Of a stretch of 64,000 nt of DNA, positions 42,202 through 52,477 are shown one piece after another. The position numbers and the translations under genes were made by a program. The stretch lies in the NCBI RefSeq assembly GCF_963931675.1, contig NZ_OZ007039.1, positions 653,657 through 717,656 of the forward strand. The letters run 5' to 3'. Each line of letters opens with the position of its first letter. Position 1 is the stretch's first letter. Origin of the DNA: an uncultured Alistipes sp. (GTDB taxonomy: Bacteria > Bacteroidota > Bacteroidia > Bacteroidales > Rikenellaceae). The notes beneath the pieces are model-generated. The model worked only from the letters and a program-made list of their open reading frames with translations. It was not told the DNA's origin and made no database searches.

Positions 42202-42545
42202 TTCTAAATGCAATTATAAGATATAGAACCAACAACCGCGAAAATATCCGCGAATCCGGGCTCTGTTTTACAGTCCATTCTGGCGAAATAAACCCCGACA
42301 TGCCCTAATCTTTGCAGACGGGGCCTGTCGGGGCCCGAAAAGGCTGCTCTTGCCTCTTCCCCCCCCCTCTGCTCGGAACTTTAGACATTTCCCGGGGTAT
42401 TGACAAACGAAACCGGCACGCTCCAGCCTCTTTTTGAGAACGGAACGTGCCGATTTTCCATAATCGCCGCATGATCGCCCCCTCCCGGCGATACAAATTC
42501 ACAAGGAAATACGCTTTTACGCCCGGGACAAAGCCAACCGGCATC

Positions 42546-43706
42546 CTATGCCGCTTTGATCCTGTAGGCGCAGTAGGTCAGATACAAAACGCACAGCAGG
42601 ATGATGGCTAATCCTCCGATCATACCCGCCATGTCTATGCCAAAACCCATGACGGGCGTCACGATACCTCCTCCGGCAACGGCCGTAATCATCAAACCGG
42701 AAATCTGATTGGCCTTGTCCGCCCGCGCCGAAAGTGCCGCAGAATAGATGATGGAGAAGACCGACGACGCAAAGAAACCTACGCCGCCAATACATACCAG
42801 GCTAACCATGGCATTGCCCGAGAACATCAGCGCAAGCACCGACAGAATGCACAGCAGAATGTTGATCCTGAAATATTTCACGCCGGAGATCCGGGACAGC
42901 AGAACCGCCCCCAGCAAAGCGCCGACCGTCCTGCTGAAGAAATAGACCTGCGGGGCGAATTTCACCTGATCCTCACTCCATGCAAATCGTACGGACATGA
43001 GTTTCGAACTGATGAAATTGGTGCCTACGTCCACTCCGACAATGAACAGAATGCCGAAAAAAAGGATCAGAATGGTTTTGTCTTTCAACAACCCGAATGT
43101 CTCTCCGAACGAAATCCCGCTTTCGGACGCCTGTTCCCTCCGGACAGGGACCAGAAGCAGCCACAGCGCCGACAGGATCGTCACCACCCCGAGGATGGGG
43201 AAACAGTAGTACCAGTTTGCCTCGCCGAACATCGTGACAGCCATCATCACGATCTCGGGGCCTACGAGCGATGATACGGCCTTTATTACCTGACCCGCCG
43301 TAAGGCTGCTGGTCAGCATCTTCTGGCTGGAGATCACATTGCTCAGAAGCGGGTTCAAGGAGACCTGAAGCATCGCATTGCCGATGCCGAGCAATGCATA
43401 TGCAATCATGCAGGTAACCCCGTTGTATACGGCCAAAGGCAAAAACATACCGATGACCGTAACGCCCATGCTGATCAGCACCGTGTTCTTTCGCCCCCAC
43501 CGGTTCATGGCGTTGCCTACCGGAATCCCGAGAAACAGAAACCAGATGAAAACCATCGACGGAACGAATCCCGTCATCGTGGAAGACCATCCGAACGTCC
43601 GCTGAACATAGTCGGAGGTGATCCCGACGATGTCGCAGAATCCCATGATGAAGAAGCCGAACAGAACCGGCAGCAGACCCAAAACCGAATTTGTCCTGTT
43701 TTTCAT
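42546..43706 (-). CDS. MFS sugar transporter
   Basis: 386 residues with 12 predicted membrane segments, starting SVLGLLPVLFGFFIMGFCDI and ending LAIILLCVLYLTYCAYRIKA. The pattern with GNAMNRWGRKNTVL between early helices and GNAMLQVSLNPLLS fits the FucP/sugar-MFS family. In the mannose operon it would import the monosaccharide released by the GH92 enzyme. Its start overlaps the GH92 stop by 4 nt; it is the last gene of the operon. Confidence 0.85.
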   Translation of the reverse strand: MKNRTNSVLGLLPVLFGFFIMGFCDIVGITSDYVQRTFGWSSTMTGFVPSMVFIWFLFLGIPVGNAMNRWGRKNTVLISMGVTVIGMFLPLAVYNGVTCMIAYALLGIGNAMLQVSLNPLLSNVISSQKMLTSSLTAGQVIKAVSSLVGPEIVMMAVTMFGEANWYYCFPILGVVTILSALWLLLVPVRREQASESGISFGETFGLLKDKTILILFFGILFIVGVDVGTNFISSKLMSVRFAWSEDQVKFAPQVYFFSRTVGALLGAVLLSRISGVKYFRINILLCILSVLALMFSGNAMVSLVCIGGVGFFASSVFSIIYSAALSARADKANQISGLMITAVAGGGIVTPVMGFGIDMAGMIGGLAIILLCVLYLTYCAYRIKAA

Positions 43707-46051
43707 ATTCCCCAGTTTTCATTAGGTTCCTGACCCATGACCAGATGGAGCTTCCCGCCCTTGAATACCTCATCGCGGTATATCCGGCAACGGTCAAGAG
43801 GTTTACCGTCAAGTGTAGCCGACTGGATGTAATAGCAATCCGGACCATTCCCCTCCGTCTCTATGACAAACGAGTCGCCTTCGGCATTTTCATCGCTCAG
43901 CTGGATGACGATCTTGTCGAACAGCGGACTGCCGATCTGAAATTCGGGACGTGCGTCCGTCCCGCCCTTCACATCGAACAGGCCCATCGATGAAATCACG
44001 TACCAGGCCCCGAGCTGGCCCTGGTCCTCGTCCTGGCCATAGCCGTAACCATGCTCGCCGGTCGTGCCGTAGAATTCGTCGCAGATCAGACGAACCCATT
44101 TCTGGGTGAGGTATGGCTTGCCCGAGAAGTTGAACAGCCACGAAATGTGCAAACTCGGCTGGTTGCCATGGTTGTACGGGCTCTGCAGCCCGGAAAAGGC
44201 ATTCACGACCTTCCCGCCGCCGAAAATGCTCGCCCTGGCCACCGTGAAAATGGAGTCAAGCCTTGCGTTGAATTCGTCCCGGCCGATCCTCCCGATCAAC
44301 TTCTCCGGCTCGTGGGGAACAAAGAAAGTGTACTGCATGGCATTCCCCTCCTGGAAACCGCGCCAGGACTCCAACGGATTGAAGTTGTCGATAAACGCTC
44401 CGCCCGGCACTCGCGGACGGATCATCTTCAGCGAGTCGTCGAACAGCTTCTCCCAGCCGGACGAAAGTTCGCTGAGTCTCCTGTAATCTTCCGTTTTCCC
44501 GAGAGCCTTCGCCATCTGGGCCACGGCATAGGAGCTGAAGCTGTACTCCAGGGTATGCGATGCCGAGAACGTCGCACCCTGCGGGCTTACCCCGAAATGG
44601 ACGCTGTTGTCATACGGCACATAGCCGTTCTCCACGAACTGACGCACATCCATCTTCCCGGCTCCTTCGATCCGGCCTTCCCAGCCGAGTTCGTTTTTCA
44701 AAGCCGCCGCATACGCCTTCTCGATGTCATAACCCCTTATGCCGCTGTTGTATGCCCCGGCAATGGCGATACTGACCATGTTCGTCCCGACGCCCGAAAC
44801 ATACCTGCTGGCGGCAATACCGTCTCCGAGCCATCCGGCATCCTCGTAGACAAGAAGCTGGCTGTTGATGAAGTCGTTGTAATACTCCGGATAGGCAAGG
44901 GCCCACAGCGTCGTCAGGTTCCAGTACGCGCCCCATACGGCGTCCGTATTGTAATGGTTATGCCGGGGCTTCCCGTCATTGTCCAGCGGAATCTGACCCA
45001 CGCTCCCGTCGTTTCTGGGATAGGCGCCGTTGACATCGCTCGCAAGGCCTCGGCCAAGCAGCGCATGATACAAACCCGTGTAGAATTTCACCCTGCTCTC
45101 TTCCGTCCCGCCGTAAACGCTGATCCGGCCCAGTGCTTCTTTCCACTTCTGCTCGGCCGCAGCCCGGGCTTCGTCGAAACCCATGTCGTCCGCCTCCGCA
45201 AGCAGATTCAGCTTCGCATTCTCGACCGAAGTGTACGAAAGTCCGATTTTCACGTTGACGGTCTCATCGGCCTCCGTCCTGTAGTTCAGGCTCATCATGG
45301 CCCCGGCACCCCGGATTTCAGTCCCTTCGGACGGTTCCCCGCCCTGATAGAAGACGCTTGCCGATTCCGGAGTCTTGTCGAGCACGGCATGGAAATACAT
45401 CGTAACCGTAGCTCCCGGCTGGTATTTCCTGACATACTCCGGCTCGGTAACCACGTATCCCTCAACGACGTTGCCATCGAGTTTGATGCAGGCATCCTTC
45501 ACGTTGCCGCTCTCACCCTGCCGGTTGCCTATGTTGAACAGGATCCGCGCCGCATCCGAGGCCGGGAAGGTGTAGCGCTGAAAACCGACCCGTTCGGTCG
45601 CCGTCAGTTCCGTCCGAATCCCGTAGTCCCCGAGAACCACGGAGTAGTAACCCGGATGCGCCTGTTCGTCCCCCTTGTCGAATCTGGAACGGAAACCGCC
45701 GTCGGGATCCTCCAGCTTGCCCGGCACGGTCTTGAGCGGTCCGGTGACCGGCATCAGGGAGATCCCGCCTATCTGGAATTCATGCAGACAGGGGAAACCG
45801 TCGATGGAGGTGTGACCGTCTTCATACCCTACGGCCTCCCATCCCTGCAGATTGCCGTATGTCCCGTTGGTGGAGGCTCCGAGCTTGGCAAGGCCAAAAG
45901 GCACGGCGGCCGGAGTATAGAAAAACCAACGGCTGTGTACGGACCCCAGATTGGGATTGACATACCTGCTGAAATCCCCGTTCGATACGCTGCCGCAGCC
46001 GGCCAAGACGGTCATACCCGCCAGAACGACAGCCAATGTTCTTTTTTTCAT
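43703..46051 (-). CDS. GH92 alpha-mannosidase lipoprotein
   Basis: 782 residues from MKKRTLAVVLAGMTVLAGCG, a lipoprotein signal. A longer in-frame start 39 nt upstream is rejected because it spoils the signal. GH92 hallmarks: FSRYVNPNLGSVHSR near the start, YGNLQGWEAVGYEDGHTS, FYTGLYHALLG, and the late catalytic region GNQPSLHISWLFNFSGKPYL, followed by GYGQDEDQGQLGAWYVISSM. GH92 enzymes are Ca-dependent exo-mannosidases of N-glycans and yeast mannan. It acts outside the inner membrane, feeding mannose to the MFS transporter and then to kinase and isomerase genes of this operon. Confidence 0.92.
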   Translation of the reverse strand: MKKRTLAVVLAGMTVLAGCGSVSNGDFSRYVNPNLGSVHSRWFFYTPAAVPFGLAKLGASTNGTYGNLQGWEAVGYEDGHTSIDGFPCLHEFQIGGISLMPVTGPLKTVPGKLEDPDGGFRSRFDKGDEQAHPGYYSVVLGDYGIRTELTATERVGFQRYTFPASDAARILFNIGNRQGESGNVKDACIKLDGNVVEGYVVTEPEYVRKYQPGATVTMYFHAVLDKTPESASVFYQGGEPSEGTEIRGAGAMMSLNYRTEADETVNVKIGLSYTSVENAKLNLLAEADDMGFDEARAAAEQKWKEALGRISVYGGTEESRVKFYTGLYHALLGRGLASDVNGAYPRNDGSVGQIPLDNDGKPRHNHYNTDAVWGAYWNLTTLWALAYPEYYNDFINSQLLVYEDAGWLGDGIAASRYVSGVGTNMVSIAIAGAYNSGIRGYDIEKAYAAALKNELGWEGRIEGAGKMDVRQFVENGYVPYDNSVHFGVSPQGATFSASHTLEYSFSSYAVAQMAKALGKTEDYRRLSELSSGWEKLFDDSLKMIRPRVPGGAFIDNFNPLESWRGFQEGNAMQYTFFVPHEPEKLIGRIGRDEFNARLDSIFTVARASIFGGGKVVNAFSGLQSPYNHGNQPSLHISWLFNFSGKPYLTQKWVRLICDEFYGTTGEHGYGYGQDEDQGQLGAWYVISSMGLFDVKGGTDARPEFQIGSPLFDKIVIQLSDENAEGDSFVIETEGNGPDCYYIQSATLDGKPLDRCRIYRDEVFKGGKLHLVMGQEPNENWGI

Positions 46052-46110
46052 AATATTAGATTTCTCCTTTAAAGACAACCGGGCCTGCAACGAAGTGTTT
46101 CATAACTGTT

Positions 46111-47220
46111 TTACGCAAGTTGGTGGTTATCGAGTTGTGACAAGGCAAATGAATAGGCCCCGAGCGCGATGGCACGGCTGGCCCCCAGGAAACTGACGGC
46201 GATTCCCGTTTTCTTGTGACAGGCATAGCGGACCTCCTGATCGGAGAAGGGGACCTTCACCGTCTTGTCCTTCTCCTCCAGGAATGCCTCCATCCCTTCG
46301 GGAGACGACAGGTCGTATATTTCGGGTTGCAGGCAGGGGAACGACATCCCGGAGAAGGTCCCCACCGGACGGTTCATCTCCTTGATCATCCCCGGAATGA
46401 TGTATTTGGCCGCCCCCGAGATTCCGCCCCCGAAGACAACCAGGCCGTCCACGATGTCCAGCGCCCTTACGATCGCATCTCCGGCCATCTCGCCCAACTC
46501 CTCGAAACTCTGCACGGCCGCCCTTCTGTCGCCCGGCATCGTCCCTTCGGCAATGTCGAATATCTCCTTGGGTGAGAGGGCAGAGGCATCGCAGCCGCTC
46601 TTCTCCGCATATACCCGCTTGACGGCCCGGATGCTGACGCTCTCTTCCGCAATCAGATCCGGGTATTTCTTGTTGCGCATCAGCCATACGTCGCCGCCAC
46701 AGCCGTTGTCGCCGGACAGAAGACGCCCGTCTATGACCACTCCGGCCCCGAAACCCGTCCCGAGCGTGATGCCTATCAGGTTGGAATACCGTTTGGAACT
46801 CCCGCTCTCTTCGAGCCGCCTGTTGATCGCCGGGAGCATCCCGGAGAGAGCCTCTCCGTAAGCGTACAGATTCCCGTCATTGTTGATATAGACCGGGATG
46901 CCGAACTTCTGAGAAAGGAAGGGCCCGAGCGCCACGCCGCCCCTGAATGCGGGGAAATTCGGGAGGTCGCCGATAATGCCGTTCCCGTAGTCGGCAGGAC
47001 CCGGAAAAGCGAAACTGATGGCTACCGGTTCACCGCTGACGGCCTGTTTGACCTGGCTGAAGCCCCGTACCAGCGATTCGAGGCAGCCGCCCAGGTCATC
47101 GACTACCGCCGGAAGCCTTATCGGGGAGACGATTTCGTCGCCGCCCCGCATCGCAGAGAATACGAAATTGGTCCCTCCGGCATCAAGAGTCATCACGACC
47201 CTGCTGTCATGTTCATACAT
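46111..47220 (-). CDS. ROK family sugar kinase
   Basis: 369 residues. The ATP-binding start TLDAGGTNFVFSAM and GTGFGAGVVIDGRLL mark the ROK family. The cysteine zinc motif of many ROK proteins is replaced by GDNGCGGDVWLM, as in other Bacteroidales glucokinase-like members. No DNA-binding domain, so it is a kinase and not a repressor. Context suggests it phosphorylates mannose (or another hexose) for the isomerase encoded upstream. Confidence 0.85.
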   Translation of the reverse strand: MYEHDSRVVMTLDAGGTNFVFSAMRGGDEIVSPIRLPAVVDDLGGCLESLVRGFSQVKQAVSGEPVAISFAFPGPADYGNGIIGDLPNFPAFRGGVALGPFLSQKFGIPVYINNDGNLYAYGEALSGMLPAINRRLEESGSSKRYSNLIGITLGTGFGAGVVIDGRLLSGDNGCGGDVWLMRNKKYPDLIAEESVSIRAVKRVYAEKSGCDASALSPKEIFDIAEGTMPGDRRAAVQSFEELGEMAGDAIVRALDIVDGLVVFGGGISGAAKYIIPGMIKEMNRPVGTFSGMSFPCLQPEIYDLSSPEGMEAFLEEKDKTVKVPFSDQEVRYACHKKTGIAVSFLGASRAIALGAYSFALSQLDNHQLA

Positions 47221-47253
47221 AGTGTCAGTATTAATAGGTCAGTCAATAGCCTC

Positions 47254-48978
47254 TCAGCATCTTACGTATGCCTTTATCGTCACGCACGCCTTCCCGGCAG
47301 CCCTGCCGCAGGGCGCGATGGTGTATCGGCCGACTCCGGCAGGTATTATGAAAGTCTCGGCATAATGGACGACAAACGACTCGAAAGCATGGTCCGGACT
47401 CTCCACGACGGCCTCTTCGCCTTCAAGCAGATTCAGAACGTTGACGCTGCCGTTGGTCTCGTGCAGCACCGGAACCGTAAAGCGATGACGGCGGGTCTCG
47501 ATGAATTCGTTCCGGTGCAGTCCGGTCCTCTCCTCCGTCCAGCCGTCTCCGGAACCCACCGTCTCAAAGCGGTCGTACAGATAATCCTTCACGTATTCGG
47601 TATTGCGTTTCCAGTCGATCACATCCTTGCCGCGCTCCACGTTGATCGGACGGGGTTTCCCGTCGAGGCCGAGCCGCTGCCAGTCCCACAGCTTGAAGGT
47701 GAAGAGATTGGGCGTGGAACTGATCTCCAGCACCATGCTGTCCGACCCGGAACAGTGCACCGTACCCCCCGGAATCAGGAAATGATCGTGTTTTTTCGCA
47801 TGGATCTTGTTGACGTATTTCTCCGCATCGAAAACAATCTCACCCTTTTGCGCCCGGCGCAGGTCGTCGATCATTTCCTGCGGATTCATGCCGGTTTTCA
47901 AACCGATGTACACCGTGGCATTCTCCCCGGCATCCAGCAGGTAATAGCTCTCGTCCTGGGTGTAGGGAATCCCGAAATTCTCCTTGATGAAATGGGTCGT
48001 CGGGTGTACCTGCAGGCTCAGATTGCCGCCGCCCATCGTGTCCAGGAAATCGAAACGGATGGGAAAATCCTTGCCGAATCTCGCTTCTACGGGTTCCCCG
48101 AGCACCTCGCGGCTCTTCAGCAGGATCAAATCGACGGAAGGGAGCTCGAAGCGCACGCCGTCCACATCGAAATAGAGGCTGTTCTCCTCCGGCACACAGT
48201 CAAAGCACCATCCGAAATTCTCGACGCTGCGGTCCAGGTCGCACACCTCCTTCATCCATTGTCCTCCCCACGGGGCGGGGTCAAAGAAGGGCACGACGCG
48301 GAACGGTTTTGAAGCCGTCTTCTCGATCCCGGCCATGAAGGTCTTCCGGTCAATCATTTTCGGAGACCCGGCAATATGGGTATCGACCCAGTAGTCCACC
48401 TTCCGGAACAACCGGTCCTTATGCCTGTCGCAGATCCTCCAATCGTTGAAATACCCTCTTTTATATTGGATGGAAACCGGATCCTCCCGATTGTCAATTC
48501 CCAGCGCCTTGACTTCATGCCGGCGGAAACGCTGCTGGATCTCCCACCGGGCCATGTCCGCATAGACCAGCACCGCACCTTCCGGTGCCACCAGAGAGGC
48601 GCCCGTACCTATAATAACGATATTTCCGCTCACGGCAGCCTTCTCCCGGGCCGCCGCAAGTTCAGCCTCATCAAAATAGTCGATCAGATTCAGGGCCGTA
48701 ACATGCCCGAACAAAACATCATCCGTCATGAATTTTTCCGTCATGGCGCGCACCTCCTCTTCCGGGACCATCAGATCTCTCGTATGGATGATTTCGGCGG
48801 AAAAACCAGAAAATGCGGCCGCAATCTCCTCTTCATAAGTCCCGGTATACAGCTCTATTGCGAGAGCCCGCTTCCCGCCTGTCGCACGCTTAAGCTCACA
48901 CATTATCGATTCCCAACCCTGTACGACCGCTCCGGAGATTTTCGTAGCGGGGAATTTGTCGTAGTTAGCGTGTCTCAT
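47254..48978 (-). CDS. Mannose-6-phosphate isomerase-like protein with N-terminal kinase-like domain
   Basis: 574 residues, longer than a usual class I enzyme. The N-terminal ~190 residues look like a nucleoside-kinase fold (VQGWESIMCELKRATGGKRA, IVIIGTGASLVAPEGAVL). The rest is a class I phosphomannose isomerase: LSLQVHPTTHFI (zinc ligands Gln and His), QDESYYLLDAG (Glu ligand) and FLIPGGTVHCSGSDS (His). It converts mannose-6-phosphate to fructose-6-phosphate. First gene of the leftward mannose operon; its promoter region is shared with the GntR gene. Confidence 0.8.
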   Translation of the reverse strand: MRHANYDKFPATKISGAVVQGWESIMCELKRATGGKRALAIELYTGTYEEEIAAAFSGFSAEIIHTRDLMVPEEEVRAMTEKFMTDDVLFGHVTALNLIDYFDEAELAAAREKAAVSGNIVIIGTGASLVAPEGAVLVYADMARWEIQQRFRRHEVKALGIDNREDPVSIQYKRGYFNDWRICDRHKDRLFRKVDYWVDTHIAGSPKMIDRKTFMAGIEKTASKPFRVVPFFDPAPWGGQWMKEVCDLDRSVENFGWCFDCVPEENSLYFDVDGVRFELPSVDLILLKSREVLGEPVEARFGKDFPIRFDFLDTMGGGNLSLQVHPTTHFIKENFGIPYTQDESYYLLDAGENATVYIGLKTGMNPQEMIDDLRRAQKGEIVFDAEKYVNKIHAKKHDHFLIPGGTVHCSGSDSMVLEISSTPNLFTFKLWDWQRLGLDGKPRPINVERGKDVIDWKRNTEYVKDYLYDRFETVGSGDGWTEERTGLHRNEFIETRRHRFTVPVLHETNGSVNVLNLLEGEEAVVESPDHAFESFVVHYAETFIIPAGVGRYTIAPCGRAAGKACVTIKAYVRC

Positions 48979-49016
48979 AACAGATATTGCATTTGTTTGA
49001 ACATATAGATTTTGTG

Positions 49017-49073
49017 CAAAAATAACGATTTAATTTATTTCGTGAAATTTTTTTACATTTTTTTGTAAATTTG
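49017..49073. promoter_or_regulatory. Divergent promoters and GntR operator candidate
   Basis: Minus strand TATTTTTG (49024-49017) and plus strand TAAATTTG (49066-49073) are -7 boxes facing away from each other. Between and over the second lies TTTACA-N6-TGTAAA (49052-49069), a symmetric site suitable for a GntR dimer. Binding would cover the regulator's own promoter and sit upstream of the mannose operon promoter. Confidence 0.55.
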
Positions 49074-49105
49074 TATCGTATTTATGGATTGACAATGAAA
49101 CAGAT

Positions 49106-49837
49106 ATGATGGATATAGACCACAACAGCGACAAGCCCCTGCACATCCAGGCGGAAGAGATCATGAGGCGGCTGATCGAATCCGACGAGTACAAAAACGG
49201 CAAACTGCTGCCCAATGAAATCGAATTGTCCAAACAATTGCACATTTCAAGGAATACCTTGAGACAGGCCATCAACAAACTCGTGTACGAGGGTTTGCTG
49301 ACCAGAAAAAAGGGCTTCGGGACCAAGGTCGTCAGAAAAGGAGTCGTCAGCGGCGTCAAAAACTGGCTGAGTTTCTCCCAGGAGATGAAAATGCTCGGTA
49401 TCGTGATCCGCAATTTCGAACTGCACATCAGCTCCAAAACACCCAACGAGGAGATCCGGAACTTCTTCAATATGGATCCGAAATCCGGTCAGAGATGCGT
49501 CGTGCTGGAAAGGGTCCGGGGTAAAAAGGAGTACCCTTTCGTCTATTTCATCTCGTATTTCAATCCGAATCTGCCGTTGACCGGCGAAGAGGACTTTACA
49601 AAACCGCTGTATGAACTCCTCGAAAAGGAGTACGGCGTTGTCGTCAAGACCAGCAAGGAAGAGATTTCAGCCCGGCTTGCAGGAGATTTCATCGCCGAAA
49701 AGCTGGAAATAGAGGCCAACGATCCTATTTTGATCCGAAAGCGTTTCGTATATGATGAAAACGGGGTCCCGACAGAGTACAACATTGGTTTCTACCGGGC
49801 CGACAGCTTCACCTATACCATCGAAGCCCAGCGATAG
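49106..49837 (+). CDS. GntR/HutC-type transcriptional regulator
   Basis: 243 residues. The N-terminal winged helix (LPNEIELSKQLHISRNTLRQ, AINKLVYEGLLTRKKGFGTK) is classic GntR. The C-terminal UTRA-type ligand domain (~90-240) carries CVVLERVRGKKEYPFVYFIS and IEANDPILIRKRFVYDENGV. It probably responds to a sugar phosphate and controls the divergent mannose operon through the palindrome at 49052. Confidence 0.88.
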   Translation: MMDIDHNSDKPLHIQAEEIMRRLIESDEYKNGKLLPNEIELSKQLHISRNTLRQAINKLVYEGLLTRKKGFGTKVVRKGVVSGVKNWLSFSQEMKMLGIVIRNFELHISSKTPNEEIRNFFNMDPKSGQRCVVLERVRGKKEYPFVYFISYFNPNLPLTGEEDFTKPLYELLEKEYGVVVKTSKEEISARLAGDFIAEKLEIEANDPILIRKRFVYDENGVPTEYNIGFYRADSFTYTIEAQR

Positions 49838-49974
49838 CTCCGTCCCGGGCACGTTCCGGGATGCGACGGCCGGCGAGGAGGCGACAAGCGGGTTTCCGGA
49901 GCGACGGCACACGCCGAATCCCGGCATTCGAAACCTAAAACTTCCCGAAGGATTCCATTTTCGGACAAAAACAG

Positions 49975-49982
49975 TATCTTTG
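49975..49982 (+). promoter_or_regulatory. purC promoter, -7 box
   Basis: TATCTTTG matches TAnnTTTG and lies 24 nt before the purC ATG. The -33 box is not clear. No purine riboswitch is visible in the short leader. Confidence 0.5.
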
Positions 49983-50005
49983 CATTCGTTAAACCTGCAA
50001 ACTCC

Positions 50006-50965
50006 ATGAACGCTATCACACAAACCGATTTCGCTTTCGAAGGGCAAAGAAGCAAGTATACCGGAAAAGTCCGCGACGTATACGACATCAACGGCCAATA
50101 CCTCGTCATGGTCGTCACCGACCGCATCTCGGCGTTCGACGTCGTGCTGCCCGAGGGAATCCCCTACAAAGGGCAGGTCCTGAACCAGATCGCCGCCAAA
50201 TTCCTCGACGCGACGGCCGACATCCTCCCGAACTGGAAACTCGCCACACCCGACCCGATGGTTACGGTGGGCCGCAAGTGTGAGCCGTTCAAGGTCGAGA
50301 TGGTCATCCGAGGCTATCTCTCGGGACATGCCTGGAGAGAGTACAAGGCCGGAAAAAGAGAGATCTGCGGCGTGGCGATGCCCGAGGGGATGGTCGAAAA
50401 CCAGAAATTTCCCGAACCGATCATCACCCCGACCTCGAAGGCCGCCGAAGGCCACGACGAGGATATTTCGAAAGAGCAGATCATCGCTTCGGGGCTGGTC
50501 AGCCGCGAAGAGTACGAGCAGCTCGAAAAATACACCCGGGCCATCTATCAGCGCGGCAGCGAAATCGCCGCAAAGATGGGACTGATCCTCGTGGACACGA
50601 AATACGAATTCGGGAAGAAGGACGGCGTCATCTACCTCATGGACGAGATCCACACGCCCGACTCGTCGCGCTATTTCTACGCCGAAGGGTACGGGGAGCG
50701 TCTCGCCAAAGGGGAGCGGCAGCGGCAGCTTTCGAAGGAGTTCGTCCGCGAATGGCTCATGGCCAACGGATTCCAGGGACAGCAGGGACAGCAGGTGCCG
50801 GAAATGACCCCGGAGATCGTTGCGGGCATCACCGACCGATATATCGAACTCTACGAGAAGATCACCGGCGAGAAGTTCGTCAAGGCGGCCGAAGCTTCCG
50901 ACACCCGGGCCATCCTGAACCGGATCGAGAAGAGTGTCTCCGAGTGCCTGAAAGGGCTGAAATAG
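50006..50965 (+). CDS. purC: Phosphoribosylaminoimidazole-succinocarboxamide synthase
   Basis: 319 residues. SAICAR synthetase signatures: [20 protein letters not shown] near the start, [40 protein letters not shown] and [20 protein letters not shown]. It joins CAIR and aspartate in purine biosynthesis, in the cytoplasm. It is a single-gene transcript with its own -7 box and a strong terminator. Confidence 0.95.
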   Translation: MNAITQTDFAFEGQRSKYTGKVRDVYDINGQYLVMVVTDRISAFDVVLPEGIPYKGQVLNQIAAKFLDATADILPNWKLATPDPMVTVGRKCEPFKVEMVIRGYLSGHAWREYKAGKREICGVAMPEGMVENQKFPEPIITPTSKAAEGHDEDISKEQIIASGLVSREEYEQLEKYTRAIYQRGSEIAAKMGLILVDTKYEFGKKDGVIYLMDEIHTPDSSRYFYAEGYGERLAKGERQRQLSKEFVREWLMANGFQGQQGQQVPEMTPEIVAGITDRYIELYEKITGEKFVKAAEASDTRAILNRIEKSVSECLKGLK

Positions 50966-50996
50966 AACGGTTAGATCTCCCCTCCCGGGAGTCTCC

Positions 50997-51028
50997 AAAA
51001 GCGGCAAAGTCGATTTGCCGCTTTTTTT
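50997..51028 (+). terminator. purC terminator
   Basis: AAAAGCGGCAAA (50997-51008) pairs with TTTGCCGCTTTT (51014-51025), and the T run continues. The following 51029-51274 contains a G9 run and CAGGAGCATTCCCG repeated twice in tandem (~51158-51185); no gene is seen there. Confidence 0.88.
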
Positions 51029-51274
51029 GTTGCCCGGATTTTCGGGAGCGTTCGCGGCCCGGTTTGCAGGCGGGGGGGGGAGAGGCGTTCGGCCCCGGAA
51101 TGCCGGAAAGGCGAAAACCGTGCCGCAAGGAGCCTTATCCATACCATAAAGCCGTTCCAGGAGCATTCCCGCAGGAGCATTCCCGCGCCGGAACGACCTC
51201 ACGACATACAATCCGTTGGCGGCGAGCAATGCGGATTTCGCTATAATTTTGTTCTGGTTAAATCATGAACGAAT

Positions 51275-52477
51275 ATGGCAAGTGTAAAAGTGAAATTCCG
51301 GCCGTCCACCGTCGACGGCAAGGAGGGCCGGATCTATTATCAGGTCATTCAGAATCGGGTTGCCCGGCAGCTCCGGACCGATTACCGCATTTTCAAGGAT
51401 GAGTGGCTCTCCGAAACGCATTCGCTGGCAAGCCCTTCGGGAGCCCGGTTCAATCACCTCCTCTCCCTGCACAAACAGGTCGACTGGGACCTGAAACGCC
51501 TGGAAAACCTCATCCATCGGCTGAATGCCCGGAAAGAGGGATACACGGCCGACGATGTCGTCTCCGCATTCCGCGGCAACGACGGGTCGCAGACGCTCTT
51601 CAGCTTCATGCAACAGCTCATCGCCCGGTTGAAACAGATGGGAAAGGCCCGAACCGCGGAAACCTATCTGGCCACACTCCGCAGTTTCGTGCACTTCAGA
51701 TACGGCAAGGATCTCCAATTCGACGAGATGGACTCCGAAATGATGCAGATGTATGAAGCCTACCTGCACAACAAAGGGGTTGTGAGGAATTCGAGCTCCT
51801 TCTACCTGCGCATCCTGCGGGCCGTATACAACCGGGCCGTGGAGCAAAACCTCACGGTGCAGCGGAATCCGTTCAAGCACGTCTATACGGGGATCGACAA
51901 AACGGCCAAACGGGCCCTGCCCCTGGCGGCCATCAAGCGCATCAAAACGCTGGATCTCGCCAGCCAGCCCCACCTGCAGTTTGCCCGGGACCTGTTTCTT
52001 TTCAGTTTTTACACGCGGGGGATGTCATTCATCGACATGGCCCACCTGAAAAAGAGCGATCTGAGGGAGGGTACGCTCTCGTACCGCCGCCGGAAAACCG
52101 GACAGCAGCTCTTCATCAAGTGGGAAAAATGTATGCAGGAGATCGTGGACGCCCATCCGACGGAGCGCTCCGAGCCGCATCTGCTCCCGATTCTGGACGC
52201 TTCGCGCGACGACACCCCCACGGGATACAGGACGATCCTGCTGCGGATCAACCGCCACCTGAAAAAGATCGCCCGCATGGCGGGGATTCAGCCCGCCCTC
52301 ACGCTCTACTGCGCCCGCCACTCGTGGGCGAGTGCCGCAAAGAACAAGAACATCCCGGTTTCGATCATCAGCGAAGGCATGGGACACGATTCGGAGGCCA
52401 CGACGCAGATCTACCTCGCGTCGCTGGACAACGCGCTGGTCGACAATGCGAATTCACTGATTCTGAACGACCTGTAA
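51275..52477 (+). CDS. Tyrosine recombinase (phage integrase family)
   Basis: 400 residues. N-terminal arm domain (SVKVKFRPSTVDGKEGRIYY), SAM-like core-binding domain (~110-210) and catalytic domain: Arg in FYTRGMSFIDMAHLKKSDL, then TLYCARHSWASAAKNKNIPV, SEGMGHDSEATTQIYLASLD with the nucleophilic Tyr. As in many Bacteroidales members, the first His of the HxxR box is Tyr. It stands alone next to purC with no phage or conjugation genes, so it may be a chromosomal invertase or a remnant of a lost element. A -7-like TAATTTTG is at 51244. Confidence 0.85.
   Translation: MASVKVKFRPSTVDGKEGRIYYQVIQNRVARQLRTDYRIFKDEWLSETHSLASPSGARFNHLLSLHKQVDWDLKRLENLIHRLNARKEGYTADDVVSAFRGNDGSQTLFSFMQQLIARLKQMGKARTAETYLATLRSFVHFRYGKDLQFDEMDSEMMQMYEAYLHNKGVVRNSSSFYLRILRAVYNRAVEQNLTVQRNPFKHVYTGIDKTAKRALPLAAIKRIKTLDLASQPHLQFARDLFLFSFYTRGMSFIDMAHLKKSDLREGTLSYRRRKTGQQLFIKWEKCMQEIVDAHPTERSEPHLLPILDASRDDTPTGYRTILLRINRHLKKIARMAGIQPALTLYCARHSWASAAKNKNIPVSIISEGMGHDSEATTQIYLASLDNALVDNANSLILNDL

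Noticed and set aside
42305..42544. 79-codon minus-strand ORF
   Set aside because: No recognisable protein character, and it covers an inverted repeat in the gap after the MFS gene.
44051..46072. 673-codon plus-strand frame
   Set aside because: Antisense shadow of the GH92 gene, whose minus-strand protein has clear family motifs.
51275..52477. Recombinase as integrase of the prophage
   Set aside because: It lies 14 kb beyond the prophage border, among host genes and with host composition; the phage integrase should be left of the window.
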